Shown: positions 41,793 to 49,842 of the stretch, piece after piece
How the letters are laid out: each line of letters starts with the position of its first letter
How positions within the stretch are numbered: the first letter of the stretch is position 1
Assembly (NCBI RefSeq): GCF_042658925.1
Contig: NZ_JBHSRF010000010.1
Coordinates: forward strand, 117,060-181,059
Source: Sphaerisporangium aureirubrum
GTDB taxonomy: Bacteria; Actinomycetota; Actinomycetes; Streptosporangiales; Streptosporangiaceae
Reading direction: 5' to 3'
DNA length: 64,000 bases
The notes under the pieces: generated by a model
The model's database searches: none
What the model saw: the letters and a program-made list of their open reading frames with translations, nothing else
Told to the model about the DNA's origin: nothing
Program-made: the position numbers and the translations under genes

Positions 41793-43133
41793 TCAAGCGC
41801 GCATCCTGCCCACCAGCCCGGTGTCGTAGTCACCGGTGACGAACTCGGGGTGGTCGAGCAGCTCGGCGCAGAACGGCAGGTTGTTCTTCGGCCCCTCCAC
41901 GCGGAAGGAGGCCACAACCGCGCGGGCCCTGCGGAGGGCCTGCGCGCGGTCGGCGCCGTGCACGCACAGCTTCGCCATCAGGGGGTCGTAGAACGCCGTG
42001 ACGGTGTTCCCCACGACGTAGCCGGAGTCGACGCGCACACCGGGGCCCGCGGGCTCCTCCCACACGTCGATCTTCCCGGGTCCGGGCAGGAAGCGCTTGG
42101 GATCCTCGGCGTACACCCGTAGCTCGATGGCGTGCCCCCGGGGCTCGGTGGCACCCGCGGCGAAGGTGACGGGCTCGCCCGCCGCGACGCGCAGCTGCTG
42201 CTCCACCAGGTCGACGCCGGTCACCAGCTCGGTCACAGGGTGCTCCACCTGGAGGCGGGTGTTCATCTCCAGGAAGACGAAATCACCTTGCTCGACGTCC
42301 ACCAGGCATTCCACGGTACCCGCTCCGCGGTACCCGACCGCCTCGCCCGCCCGCACGGCGGCGTCCAGCATGCGGGCGCGCAGCGCGGCGGACACGCCGG
42401 GTGAGGGCGACTCCTCGACGATCTTCTGGTGGCGGCGCTGCACCGAGCAGTCGCGCTCGCCGAGGGCGACCACCGTGCCGTCGGCGAGCCCGAGGATCTG
42501 CACCTCGACGTGCCGGGCGCGGGCGACATAGCGCTCCAGCAGGACGGCCGGGGACCCGCCGAAGCGCTCGGCGGCCCTGGTGGCCGCCTGGAACGCCTTG
42601 CGCAGGCCGTCCTCGTCGTGCGCGACGCCCATGCCGATGCCGCCGCCGCCCGCCGCGGCCTTCACCATGACGGGGTAGCCGATCTCGGCGGCGGCGGCCA
42701 GCGCCTGCTCCTGGCCGGCGACCGGCTCCCTGGTGCCCGCGGCCACCGGTACCCCGGCCCGCTCCATCAGGTTCCGTGCGTTGATCTTGTCGCCCATGCG
42801 CTCGATGGCGTCGGGGGACGGGCCGATCCACACCAGGCCCGCCTCGGTGACGGCACGGGCGAACGCGGCGTTCTCCGCCAGGAAACCGTACCCCGGGTGG
42901 ATGGCCTCGGCGCCGGTGGCGCGGCAGGCCTCCAGCACCCGGGCGATGTCGAGATAGCTCTGTGCGGGCGCGGCGGGCCCGAGCGCGAAGGCGGCGTCGG
43001 CCTCGGCGACGAACGGCAACTCGGCGTCGGCCTCGGAATGGACCGCGACGGCCCGCAGCCCCATCGCCCGCACCGTACGGATCACCCGTCGTGCGATCTC
43101 CCCGCGATTGGCCACCAGAACGCTTCCGAACAC
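41793..43133 (-). CDS. Biotin carboxylase (AccC-like), stand-alone
   Basis: 446 residues, starting MFGSVLVANRGEIARRVIRT. ATP-grasp biotin carboxylase: AIHPGYGFLAENAAFARAVT, PVMVKAAAGGGGIGMGVAHD (glycine-rich lid), VQILGLADGTVVALGERDCS, VQRRHQKIVEESPSP, FLEMNTRLQVEHPVTELVTG (catalytic Glu/Asn/Arg set) and DPLMAKLCVHGADRAQALRR. It carboxylates biotin on a carrier with ATP and bicarbonate. It lacks a fused BCCP domain, so the 70-residue carrier just downstream is the likely substrate. The final acceptor is unknown because no carboxyltransferase subunit lies in the window. Confidence 0.92.
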   Translation of the reverse strand: MFGSVLVANRGEIARRVIRTVRAMGLRAVAVHSEADAELPFVAEADAAFALGPAAPAQSYLDIARVLEACRATGAEAIHPGYGFLAENAAFARAVTEAGLVWIGPSPDAIERMGDKINARNLMERAGVPVAAGTREPVAGQEQALAAAAEIGYPVMVKAAAGGGGIGMGVAHDEDGLRKAFQAATRAAERFGGSPAVLLERYVARARHVEVQILGLADGTVVALGERDCSVQRRHQKIVEESPSPGVSAALRARMLDAAVRAGEAVGYRGAGTVECLVDVEQGDFVFLEMNTRLQVEHPVTELVTGVDLVEQQLRVAAGEPVTFAAGATEPRGHAIELRVYAEDPKRFLPGPGKIDVWEEPAGPGVRVDSGYVVGNTVTAFYDPLMAKLCVHGADRAQALRRARAVVASFRVEGPKNNLPFCAELLDHPEFVTGDYDTGLVGRMRA

Positions 43134-43410
43134 CGGCAGGCTCCCTTCGACGGCTCACCACCCTACGGCCGCGACAGCACCCGCAACCCCCGGGGAAACC
43201 ACCGAACCCCCGTGTCGCGACTGTAGGAAGTCCACAATGCCAGCCACCGGCCCACGAATATCCCCTGTATCGCCGCCGCGACTCAAGCGCCACCAAAGTC
43301 GCAGGTCAAGCGGCACATCCCGCGCGTCATCGCGTTACTCCGCACTTGGACACCCTGGACAGCCGGATTACGGAGATCCGAAACGGCCGGGCGGGCCCCG
43401 GTGCGGCGGA

Positions 43411-44679
43411 TCAGCGGGAGGGGCGGTCGACGACCTTGGCCATGGCCTCGACGACCGCGGGGTCGAACTCGCGGCGGGGGTCCAGGCGCAGGCGGTCCAG
43501 GGTGGCGGCGGCGCGGTCGCGGTCGGCGGAGCCGCCCATGAGGTCGTCGTAGGCGTTGGCGGCCTTGATGATGCGGCTGGCCAGCGGCGGCGGGTCGCCC
43601 GGGGTGGCGGGGTCGCACTGGCGGCGCACGATCTCGGCGACCCGGCCGAGCACGCCGGTCTTGCGGATGATCTCGGCGCCCAGCTCCGCGATGCTGCGGG
43701 CCTGGGCGGCGTCGGTCAGCACCGTCGCGCCGCCGGGGATCGGGTCGCGCAGCGAGAGCTGGCCGATGTCGTGCATCAGCGCCGCGTACTCTAGCTCCAG
43801 CAGCTCGGGCTCGGCCATGCCGAGCTCGCGCCCGACGGACAGGGCCAGGCGGCTGACCCGCAGCGAGTGGCCCGGCTCGACGTACCCGCCGACCTCGGTG
43901 ACCCGGGCCAGCGCCCGGACGGTCTGGAGGTAGGTGGCGCGGATGCCCGCGTACTTGCGGAAGGCGATCTGCGTGACCAGCAGCGGCGCGGCGAACACCA
44001 CCAGCGCGGCCAGGCTCATGCTGTGCGAGGCCAGCGCCAGCAGGATGCCGGAGGCCGCGACGGCGGCGCCGAGCGGCGCGGCCATGTTGATCTCGTCGCG
44101 CACCGCCACCCGGAACGCGGTGCGGACCTGCTCGGCGCGCAGCAGGGCGGCGATGGCCACGTCGATCGCCAGGATCACGGTGATCAGCAGGGCCATCACG
44201 CCGAGCACGACCCACCACGAGTCGTGGCGCGGGCCGGTGGTGACGAACAGGTCGTCCGCCAGCGGGCGGTAGGCGAAGGCGAGCAGGGCCCCGCACAGCA
44301 GGCGCCGCGCGATGGCGTCGAGGTACGGCGGCCTGCCGACCGCCAGGTGGGGCAGCGCCCCCACCGCCATGCCCGCCGCCATGACCGCGACCACCTGGAG
44401 CGCCGAGTGCTGGGCGGGACGGCCGCCCACGTCGAGCAGCAGGGTGTAGCCGAGCGCGGCGGCGGCGCCGATGGGGGCGACCTCGCGGTTGCCCGGCATG
44501 GTCAGCCGGGCCAGCTCGCCCGCGGCCACCAGCGCGCCGAACGCCACGGCGTTCTCGTAGTCGAGCAGCCCGGTCGTCGCGGTGTGCGCGACCCCGGCCA
44601 CGGTGACCAGGCCGGCCGCGCAGATCAGCAGGAGCCGTCCCGAGTCGATGCCATGGAACGGCCGTTCGGCCGTCGTCAC
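43411..44679 (-). CDS. Membrane HD-domain protein, degenerate HD-GYP relative
   Basis: 422 residues, GTG overlapping the upstream HD-GYP stop by 4 nt. N-terminal ~230 residues are membrane helices (LLLICAAGLVTVAGVAHTAT, VVLGVMALLITVILAIDVAI, GILLALASHSMSLAALVVFA). The C-terminal HD domain keeps the core metal pair in YAALMHDIGQLSLRDPIPGG. The GYP-loop is lost: where the neighbour has HHHERQDGGGYP, this protein reads EIVRRQCDPATPGDPPPLAS. Later KAANAYDDLMGG retains an Asp typical of HD-GYP. Likely a duplicated paralog specialised to regulation or to another nucleotide rather than cyclic-di-GMP (inference). Confidence 0.8.
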   Translation of the reverse strand: MTTAERPFHGIDSGRLLLICAAGLVTVAGVAHTATTGLLDYENAVAFGALVAAGELARLTMPGNREVAPIGAAAALGYTLLLDVGGRPAQHSALQVVAVMAAGMAVGALPHLAVGRPPYLDAIARRLLCGALLAFAYRPLADDLFVTTGPRHDSWWVVLGVMALLITVILAIDVAIAALLRAEQVRTAFRVAVRDEINMAAPLGAAVAASGILLALASHSMSLAALVVFAAPLLVTQIAFRKYAGIRATYLQTVRALARVTEVGGYVEPGHSLRVSRLALSVGRELGMAEPELLELEYAALMHDIGQLSLRDPIPGGATVLTDAAQARSIAELGAEIIRKTGVLGRVAEIVRRQCDPATPGDPPPLASRIIKAANAYDDLMGGSADRDRAAATLDRLRLDPRREFDPAVVEAMAKVVDRPSR

Positions 44680-46031
44680 CGCTCCGACACCACTTCGATC
44701 GGCGCCGTCGGGTCGTCGTGGTCCTTGGCCACGGTCTCCACCACCTCGCCGGCCTGCGGCAGGGCGATGCGGCCCGGCGGGTCCCAGCCCTTGCGGTCGA
44801 CGGCCCGGATGAACGCGGTCACCATCTCGGGGTCGAACTGCGTGCCCGCGGCCTTGCGCAGCTCGGTCAGCGCCTCCTCGATCGACTTGGCCTTGCGGTA
44901 GGAGCGGTCGGAGGTCATCGAGTCGAACGCGTCGGCCACCGCGATCACCCGGGCGAACTCGGGGATCTCGGCCCCGGCGAGGCCCATGGGGTAACCGCCG
45001 CCGTCCTGGCGCTCGTGGTGGTGCATGATGCCGGCGAACGCCTCGTCCAGGAAGTCGATGCCCCGGACGATCTCCAGGCCCCGCATCGGATGGAGCTGGA
45101 TCGCGGCGTACTCTTCCTCGGTCAGGCGGCCCTCCTTCTGCAGAACCTTGGTCGGGACACCGAGCTTGCCCACGTCGTGCAGCATGCCGGCGTAGCCGAT
45201 GGCCCGGGTGCGCTCGGAGCCCATGCCGATCTCCTGCGCGATCATCGTGGCGGCGCTGGACACCCGGGTGCAATGGCCGCGGGTGTAGAAATCTTTGGTC
45301 TCGACCGCCTGGCACAGGGCCGCGATCGTGGCGTCGTAGGACTTCTGCTGCGCGCGGTACTGCCCGAAGGTCCACCGGGCGATGAACAGCGGCAGCAGCA
45401 CCAGCACCGCGGAGATGGACTGCACGGTGGCCCACAGGCCCACGATCAGCAGGCCGAACGTGGCGTAGCCGAGGTAGGAGCCGAGGAGCTGCACCAGGCC
45501 GCGCAGCTGGAGGTCGGCGGGGCGCAGGCTCCCGGCGAGGTAGAGCATGCCCCCGAACAGCAGGACGTTCAGCAGGACGAAGATCGCCGCGGCCCCCATG
45601 AAGGGGCCGATCAGGTCGGGGAACCCGTCGATGGTCGGGACGTGCTGCGGGCCGCCGAGGATGGTGTACACCTGGCCCGCCGAGTGCCCGCAGATGGCGA
45701 ACTGCGCGCCGTTGAACAGGCGTTTGTACAGGGGTAACCCCGGCCGCACGCTGAGCACGGCGGTGGCGCCGACCAGGGCCGCGCCGACGTCGCCGACCAG
45801 CACCACCGCGGCGAGCGCCGCGGAGAAGCTGACCGAGATGGCCGCCTGCTCGACGTTGAGCAGGGTCGGGACCGACTCGCACACCAGGAACAGCAGGGCC
45901 AGGACCAATAAGGTCGGCCACTCGTGCCCGCCGTACCGGTCGGGTGTGACCAGGCCGCGCCCGATCATCACCACGGCGGCTCCGACGAGCCCCACTAGGT
46001 ACACCCTCGCCGGCCAAGGGAGATCACGCAT
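44676..46031 (-). CDS. Membrane HD-GYP phosphodiesterase
   Basis: 451 residues from ATG 46031 behind GGAGGTGG. Six or seven N-terminal membrane helices (VYLVGLVGAAVVMIGRGLV, GAAAIFVLLNVLLFGGMLYL, LLIVGLWATVQSISAVLVLL). The cytosolic HD-GYP domain follows: RGHCTRVSSAATMIAQEIGM, GYAGMLHDVGKLGVPTKVLQ, AGIMHHHERQDGGGYPMGLA, RVIAVADAFDSMTSDRSYRK. HD and GYP motifs are complete, so it probably hydrolyses cyclic di-GMP. The N-terminal sensor resembles MASE-type helices; its signal is unknown. Probably transcribed with the 50-residue peptide upstream and the degenerate paralog downstream. Confidence 0.9.
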   Translation of the reverse strand: MRDLPWPARVYLVGLVGAAVVMIGRGLVTPDRYGGHEWPTLLVLALLFLVCESVPTLLNVEQAAISVSFSAALAAVVLVGDVGAALVGATAVLSVRPGLPLYKRLFNGAQFAICGHSAGQVYTILGGPQHVPTIDGFPDLIGPFMGAAAIFVLLNVLLFGGMLYLAGSLRPADLQLRGLVQLLGSYLGYATFGLLIVGLWATVQSISAVLVLLPLFIARWTFGQYRAQQKSYDATIAALCQAVETKDFYTRGHCTRVSSAATMIAQEIGMGSERTRAIGYAGMLHDVGKLGVPTKVLQKEGRLTEEEYAAIQLHPMRGLEIVRGIDFLDEAFAGIMHHHERQDGGGYPMGLAGAEIPEFARVIAVADAFDSMTSDRSYRKAKSIEEALTELRKAAGTQFDPEMVTAFIRAVDRKGWDPPGRIALPQAGEVVETVAKDHDDPTAPIEVVSER

Positions 46032-46090
46032 CGCCGCCACCTCCGGCCGTCACGGGCACGTGCTCAGGTCCACCGTCACGGGCTCCGCGC

Positions 46091-46243
46091 TCAGATCCAG
46101 GAGATCCCCGTGGGCACTCCGCCCGTGCCGGTGACGACGGCCGCCGCGCCCAGGACGACCGTGAGAACGATCACGCCCCATGCACGCCCGGCACCGCCGG
46201 CCGCCATGGCCGTCAACATGCGTGTGGCCAGTGCCTTCACCAT
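46091..46243 (-). CDS. Small single-pass membrane peptide (50 aa)
   Basis: ATG 46243 follows GGGGAGGCGGAAC, a strong ribosome binding site. The peptide is MVKALATRMLTAMAAGGAGR, then one hydrophobic helix AWGVIVLTVVLGAAAVVTGT, then GGVPTGISWI. It lies 59 bp upstream of the HD-GYP gene on the same strand and may form part of its operon. No family recognised. Support is from the ribosome binding site, codon use and a plausible membrane helix only. Confidence 0.5.
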   Translation of the reverse strand: MVKALATRMLTAMAAGGAGRAWGVIVLTVVLGAAAVVTGTGGVPTGISWI

Positions 46244-46348
46244 GTTCCGCCTCCCCATCGAGTCCGGATTCAGGCTACAGAAACCGGCGTGGGCCGTAGG
46301 GGAAGTCGAAGAATCGCATCCAAAGCGTAATCAAACCACTACCCCCAG

Positions 46349-47284
46349 CTAACAAGATCTGGCCCATTCGACTGTGGCCTTCAGGCCGGTGACCAGATCG
46401 GTGCGCGGGCGCCAGCCGAGGACGTCCAGCGCCGGGGCGGGGTCGACGGCCATGGCGGGCAGGTCGCCGAGGCGCGGCGGCTCGAAGCGCGGCTCGTCGG
46501 GGGTGCCGGCGGCGGCGGCCACCAGGGAGTGCAGTTCGCGGTCGGTGGTGCGCACGCCGGTGCCGAGGTTGAGCCTGCGGCCGTCCCCCGCGGACCCGCA
46601 GGCGCGGGCGAAGCCGTCCACGACGTCGTCCACGTAGACGTAGTCGCGGGTCTGGGAGCCGTCGCCGAACACGACGGTGGGGGTGCCGCGCAGCAGGGCG
46701 TCGGTGAAGATCGAGACGACCCCGGCCTCGCCGTCCGGCGACTGGCGGGGGCCGTACACGTTGGACAGCACCAGCGCGGTGTACTCCAGGCCGTGCAGCG
46801 CGCGGTACATGCCGAGGTAGGTCTCGCCGGTGAGCTTGGAGGCGGCGTACGGCGAGCGCGGGTCGGCCGCCGCGCCGTCCGGCACCGGGATGCGCTCGGG
46901 CCTGCCGTACACCGCCACCGACGAGGCGAAGACGACCTTCCTGCTGCCGGCGGCCCGCGCGGCCTCCAGGACGTTCACCGTGCCCTCGACGTTGATCCGC
47001 GCGTCGCGCACGGGGTCGGCGACGCTGGCCCGCACGCTGATCTGGGCGGCCAGGTGGCAGACGACCTCGGGCCGCAGGCCCGCGACGAGGCCGGGCAGGG
47101 CGGGGTCGCGCACGTCGAGCCGGTGCAGCGTGAACAGCGGGCCGCGGGCGGTGGCGCCGGCGAGGTTGGCGGGGTCGCCGGAGGACAGGTCGTCCACGGC
47201 GGCGACCTCGTGGCCGTCCGCCAGCAGGCGGTCGACGAGAGTGGATCCGATGAAGCCGGCGCCGCCGGTGACTAGTACCCGCAT
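46349..47284 (-). CDS. NAD-dependent sugar-nucleotide epimerase/dehydratase
   Basis: 311 residues. Extended short-chain dehydrogenase: MRVLVTGGAGFIGSTLVDRL (Rossmann GxxGxxG), VVCHLAAQISVRASVADPVR, VVFASSVAVYGRPERIPVPD (catalytic Ser), SPYAASKLTGETYLGMYRAL (Tyr-x3-Lys), LVLSNVYGPRQSPDGEAGVV and VFGDGSQTRDYVYVDDVVDG. Closest general class is UDP-glucose 4-epimerase-like. It likely makes a nucleotide sugar for cell-envelope glycan. It sits between rsrA and the HD-GYP operon on the same strand but behind a terminator, so is probably separately transcribed. Confidence 0.88.
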   Translation of the reverse strand: MRVLVTGGAGFIGSTLVDRLLADGHEVAAVDDLSSGDPANLAGATARGPLFTLHRLDVRDPALPGLVAGLRPEVVCHLAAQISVRASVADPVRDARINVEGTVNVLEAARAAGSRKVVFASSVAVYGRPERIPVPDGAAADPRSPYAASKLTGETYLGMYRALHGLEYTALVLSNVYGPRQSPDGEAGVVSIFTDALLRGTPTVVFGDGSQTRDYVYVDDVVDGFARACGSAGDGRRLNLGTGVRTTDRELHSLVAAAAGTPDEPRFEPPRLGDLPAMAVDPAPALDVLGWRPRTDLVTGLKATVEWARSC

Positions 47285-47329
47285 CCCGGCATCCTAGGAG
47301 ATCGGCCGCCTGACCGGCGGCCACGCACC

Positions 47330-47352
47330 CCGCGGCGGCCCGGCCGCCGCGG
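47330..47352 (-). terminator. Terminator after rsrA
   Basis: Perfect 10-bp stem CCGCGGCGGC / GCCGCCGCGG with a 3-nt loop, 18 nt beyond the rsrA stop on the minus strand. Confidence 0.65.
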
Positions 47353-47369
47353 CCGGCGCGTCACCAGGC

Positions 47370-47642
47370 CTAGTCGGCCTCGGCCAGCTCGGAGCGGACC
47401 GCCGCGATGCGCTTGAGCACCTTGGCCCGCAGGTCCTCCGGGACGGTGTCGCAGCCGCAGTGTTTGGCCACCAGCTGTTTGACGACCGTCTCCAGGCCGT
47501 ATTCCTCCAGGCAGGGCCCGCATTCGTCAAGGTGCTGACGGATGTCCGAGCGCCTGGTCTCGTCCAGCTCACCGTCCAGGAAGGTGTACACCCGGTCGAG
47601 CACCTCCCGGCAGTCGGTGTCGTGCGGCCCACCACAACTCAT
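47370..47642 (-). CDS. rsrA: Mycothiol-system anti-sigma-R factor
   Basis: 90 residues from ATG 47642. Zinc-associated anti-sigma factor: Cys11, His37, Cys41 and Cys44 are in the same numbering as Streptomyces RsrA (DTDCREVLDRVYTFLDGELD, then HLDECGPCLEEYGLETVVKQ). An extra Cys pair CGC near 62-64 is also typical. On thiol oxidation Cys11 and Cys44 form a disulfide, zinc leaves and sigma-R is released (family knowledge). It lies 79 bp downstream of sigR on the same strand, a slightly larger gap than in Streptomyces, where the genes overlap. Confidence 0.95.
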   Translation of the reverse strand: MSCGGPHDTDCREVLDRVYTFLDGELDETRRSDIRQHLDECGPCLEEYGLETVVKQLVAKHCGCDTVPEDLRAKVLKRIAAVRSELAEAD

Positions 47643-47721
47643 GCCCAACACCTCACCAGGGCGCCCGTGCCGCCGTACATCCTGCTCTCGCCGCCGATCG
47701 AGTGCGTGCCGCCGAGCGCCG

Positions 47722-48405
47722 TCACGACGCGTCCTCCGATCGCACGAGCCCGCGTTCGAGCGCGTAGTCCTCAAGCTGGGTCCGCAACTGACGTCGTCCG
47801 CGGTGCAGACGGGACATCACGGTCCCGATGGGGGTGCCCATGATGTCGGCGATCTCCTTGTAGGGGAAGCCTTCGACATCGGCGAGGTAGACCGCGATGC
47901 GGAACTCCTCGGGCAGGGCCGCGAGCGCGTCCTTGATGTCGCTGTCGGGCAGGTGCTCGAGAGCCTCGATCTCGGCGGACTTCAGGCCGGCCGAGGTGTG
48001 GGACTCGGCACGGGCGAGCTGCCAGTCCTCGATCTCCTCGGTGCCGGACTGCTTGGGCTCGCGCTGCTTCTTGCGGTAGCTGTTGATGAAGGTGTTGGTG
48101 AGGATGCGGTAGAGCCAGGCCTTGAGGTTCGTCCCCTGCTGGAACTGGTGGAACGAACCGAACGCCTTGGCGAAGGTGTCCTGAAGCAGATCCTCCGCGT
48201 CGGCTGGATTCCTGGTCATCCGGAGTGCCGCGGAGTAGAGCTGGTCGAGATACGGCATAGCGTCGCGCTCGAACCGCTCGCTGCGCTGCTCCAGAGTCTC
48301 CTCGGCTGTCCTTGAGACCGGACCCACCCCCTTATGCGCACCGTACACAGCCGAGAATACCGGCTGGCGCGCCACGACCCGATCGCCGACCTCGGCCATC
48401 AGCAT
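47722..48405 (-). CDS. sigR: ECF sigma factor sigma-R (long form)
   Basis: 227 residues from ATG 48405, behind GAGGAGG. An internal GTG at 48327 with AAGGGG would give the usual short form of 201 residues (VGPVSRTAEETLEQRSERFE). Region 2: LYSAALRMTRNPADAEDLLQ and DTFAKAFGSFHQFQQGTNLK, then AWLYRILTNTFINSYRKKQR. Region 4: LPEEFRIAVYLADVEGFPYK, EIADIMGTPIGTVMSRLHRG. Directs thiol-oxidative stress genes. In S. coelicolor the autoregulated promoter yields an N-terminally extended, unstable sigma-R', and the same layout is visible here. Confidence 0.95.
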   Translation of the reverse strand: MLMAEVGDRVVARQPVFSAVYGAHKGVGPVSRTAEETLEQRSERFERDAMPYLDQLYSAALRMTRNPADAEDLLQDTFAKAFGSFHQFQQGTNLKAWLYRILTNTFINSYRKKQREPKQSGTEEIEDWQLARAESHTSAGLKSAEIEALEHLPDSDIKDALAALPEEFRIAVYLADVEGFPYKEIADIMGTPIGTVMSRLHRGRRQLRTQLEDYALERGLVRSEDAS

Positions 48406-48441
48406 GGGACGGAACCTCCTCGCGTGTTTACGCCCGTGTGC

Positions 48442-48468
48442 AACACGCGAGGCATAGCATCTGTTCCC
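48442..48468 (-). promoter_or_regulatory. Sigma-R-dependent autoregulatory promoter (sigRp2-like)
   Basis: GGGAAC at 48468-48463, exactly 18 nt, then GTT at 48444-48442, matching the sigma-R consensus GGGAAT-N18-GTT. Transcription would start near 48435, ~30 nt before the ATG of the long sigR form. Confidence 0.75.
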
Positions 48469-48556
48469 GGTAACTAGAAGGTGACGAACGACCCGGTACG
48501 GGGAAAAAGATACGTACCGGCTGGTCCCCGGAGCCCCGACCGTCCAGGAGCCACGT

Positions 48557-49297
48557 GTGCTGCCCATCCCGGCCAACGAACTGAACGGCTCAGGCGCACT
48601 CGGGCCGTACTGGACCTTCTACCACGCCGTCGTGGCCGAACAGCTCCGCCGATGGCTACCCGAGCGCCCCTGCCTGCTGCTCGACCTGTCCGGGGGGCGC
48701 GGGCACTGGCCCGTCCAGGCGGCCAAGGCCGGGCACCACGTGCTCGAGGTGGTCGACTTCCGGCGCCCGCTCGACCCCCGGCTCGGCGACGTGTCCGACC
48801 GGATCCGCCGGGTGCGGGCCGACGATCTCGGCTTCCTGCCGGACGCCAGCGTGGACGCCGTGGTGGCCGAGGAGCGGGTGCTGTCGCTGGAGCTGATGGC
48901 CGAGTCGACGGTGCAGGACGTGGTGCGGGTGCTCAAGCCGGGCGGCCGGGTGCTGGCCTCGGTCGACTCGCTGGTGCTCGGCATGGCGATCATGGCCGAG
49001 CAGAACTACTGGGCGCACCTGTGCCAGACCAGCGAGGTCATGCTGGTGCCCTGGCCGGACGGCAGCATCACCCGCTGCTTCACCAGCACCCAGCTGCGCG
49101 AGCTGCTCGCCGAGGCGGGCCTCGAGGTGGAGTGGGTGCGCCCGCGCACGGTGCTGTCGCCGTCCACGGTCGACCACGTGCTCGCCGCCGACGCCAAGGC
49201 CCTCGCCTGGCTGGTCCGCACCGAGCTGGAGGCGCACCCGGACGACGACGACACCGTCGGCATCCACCTGGTCGCGAGCGCCCGCCGTCCGGACTAG
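48557..49297 (+). CDS. Class I SAM-dependent methyltransferase
   Basis: 246 residues from GTG 48557. Rossmann methyltransferase: motif I LLLDLSGGRGHWPVQAAKAG, motif II VVDFRRP, then RRVRADDLGFLPDASVDAVV and VQDVVRVLKPGGRVLASVDS (post-II/III). The N terminus GPYWTFYHAVVAEQLRRWLP is acidic/aromatic. Substrate unknown. It is divergent from sigR across a 151-bp region holding the sigma-R promoter, but that promoter points the other way. Homologs commonly flank sigR in actinobacteria (recollection, not checked). Confidence 0.82.
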   Translation: MLPIPANELNGSGALGPYWTFYHAVVAEQLRRWLPERPCLLLDLSGGRGHWPVQAAKAGHHVLEVVDFRRPLDPRLGDVSDRIRRVRADDLGFLPDASVDAVVAEERVLSLELMAESTVQDVVRVLKPGGRVLASVDSLVLGMAIMAEQNYWAHLCQTSEVMLVPWPDGSITRCFTSTQLRELLAEAGLEVEWVRPRTVLSPSTVDHVLAADAKALAWLVRTELEAHPDDDDTVGIHLVASARRPD

Positions 49298-49331
49298 GGC
49301 GCGGACCCGAGGCAGGCGCGGGCCGGGGGCG

Positions 49332-49664
49332 TCAGCGGCGGCGTTCCCGCACGGACTGGCACTGCACGCAGCGGGACGCCTCGGGCCGGGCGGCCAGGCG
49401 GCCCTCGGGGACCGGCTTGCCGCAGTCGACGCACCGGCCGTAGTCGCCGGAGTCGAGCCGTTTGAGCGCGTCCAGCACGGCCGTGCGCTGGCGGGCCGCC
49501 ACGTCCAGCATGGCCCGCGCCCGGTCGGCGTCGGTGAGGTCGGCACCGGCGTCGGCCAGGGACCGGTCACCGGGGGCGTCGGGGTCGCCCCGTAGCACCG
49601 TGATCGACCGGTCGAGTTCGGCCAGCATGCTCTCCAGTTGAGTACGAGCGGTCGCGTCGTCCAC
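49332..49664 (-). CDS. DksA/TraR-type C4 zinc-finger protein
   Basis: 110 residues from GTG 49664 with a near-perfect GGAGGTGC ribosome binding site; the longer frame to 49733 reads as Arg/Ser-rich noise. A helical coiled region (RTQLESMLAELDRSITVLRG, AMLDVAARQRTAVLDALKRL) leads to the zinc finger YGRCVDCGKPVPEGRLAARP and EASRCVQCQSVRERR, with four Cys. The acidic coiled-coil tip typical of DksA is partly present (DLTDADRARAML). Probably binds RNA polymerase secondary channel. Convergent with the methyltransferase gene. Confidence 0.88.
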   Translation of the reverse strand: MDDATARTQLESMLAELDRSITVLRGDPDAPGDRSLADAGADLTDADRARAMLDVAARQRTAVLDALKRLDSGDYGRCVDCGKPVPEGRLAARPEASRCVQCQSVRERRR

Positions 49665-49842
49665 GAATCCGCACCTCCGGGAAGATCTTGTGACACGCCG
49701 TGCGCGGGATCCCCCGGAACTCCCGCCCGGCACAGTGAGGGGTACCTTCAGGCGGTGACCGTATGCTCATGAGCCATCGCTCTTCTACACCGGATGCCCA
49801 TTCGGCCGGTTACTTACACCGATGTGAATCAGCCTTTTCTCC

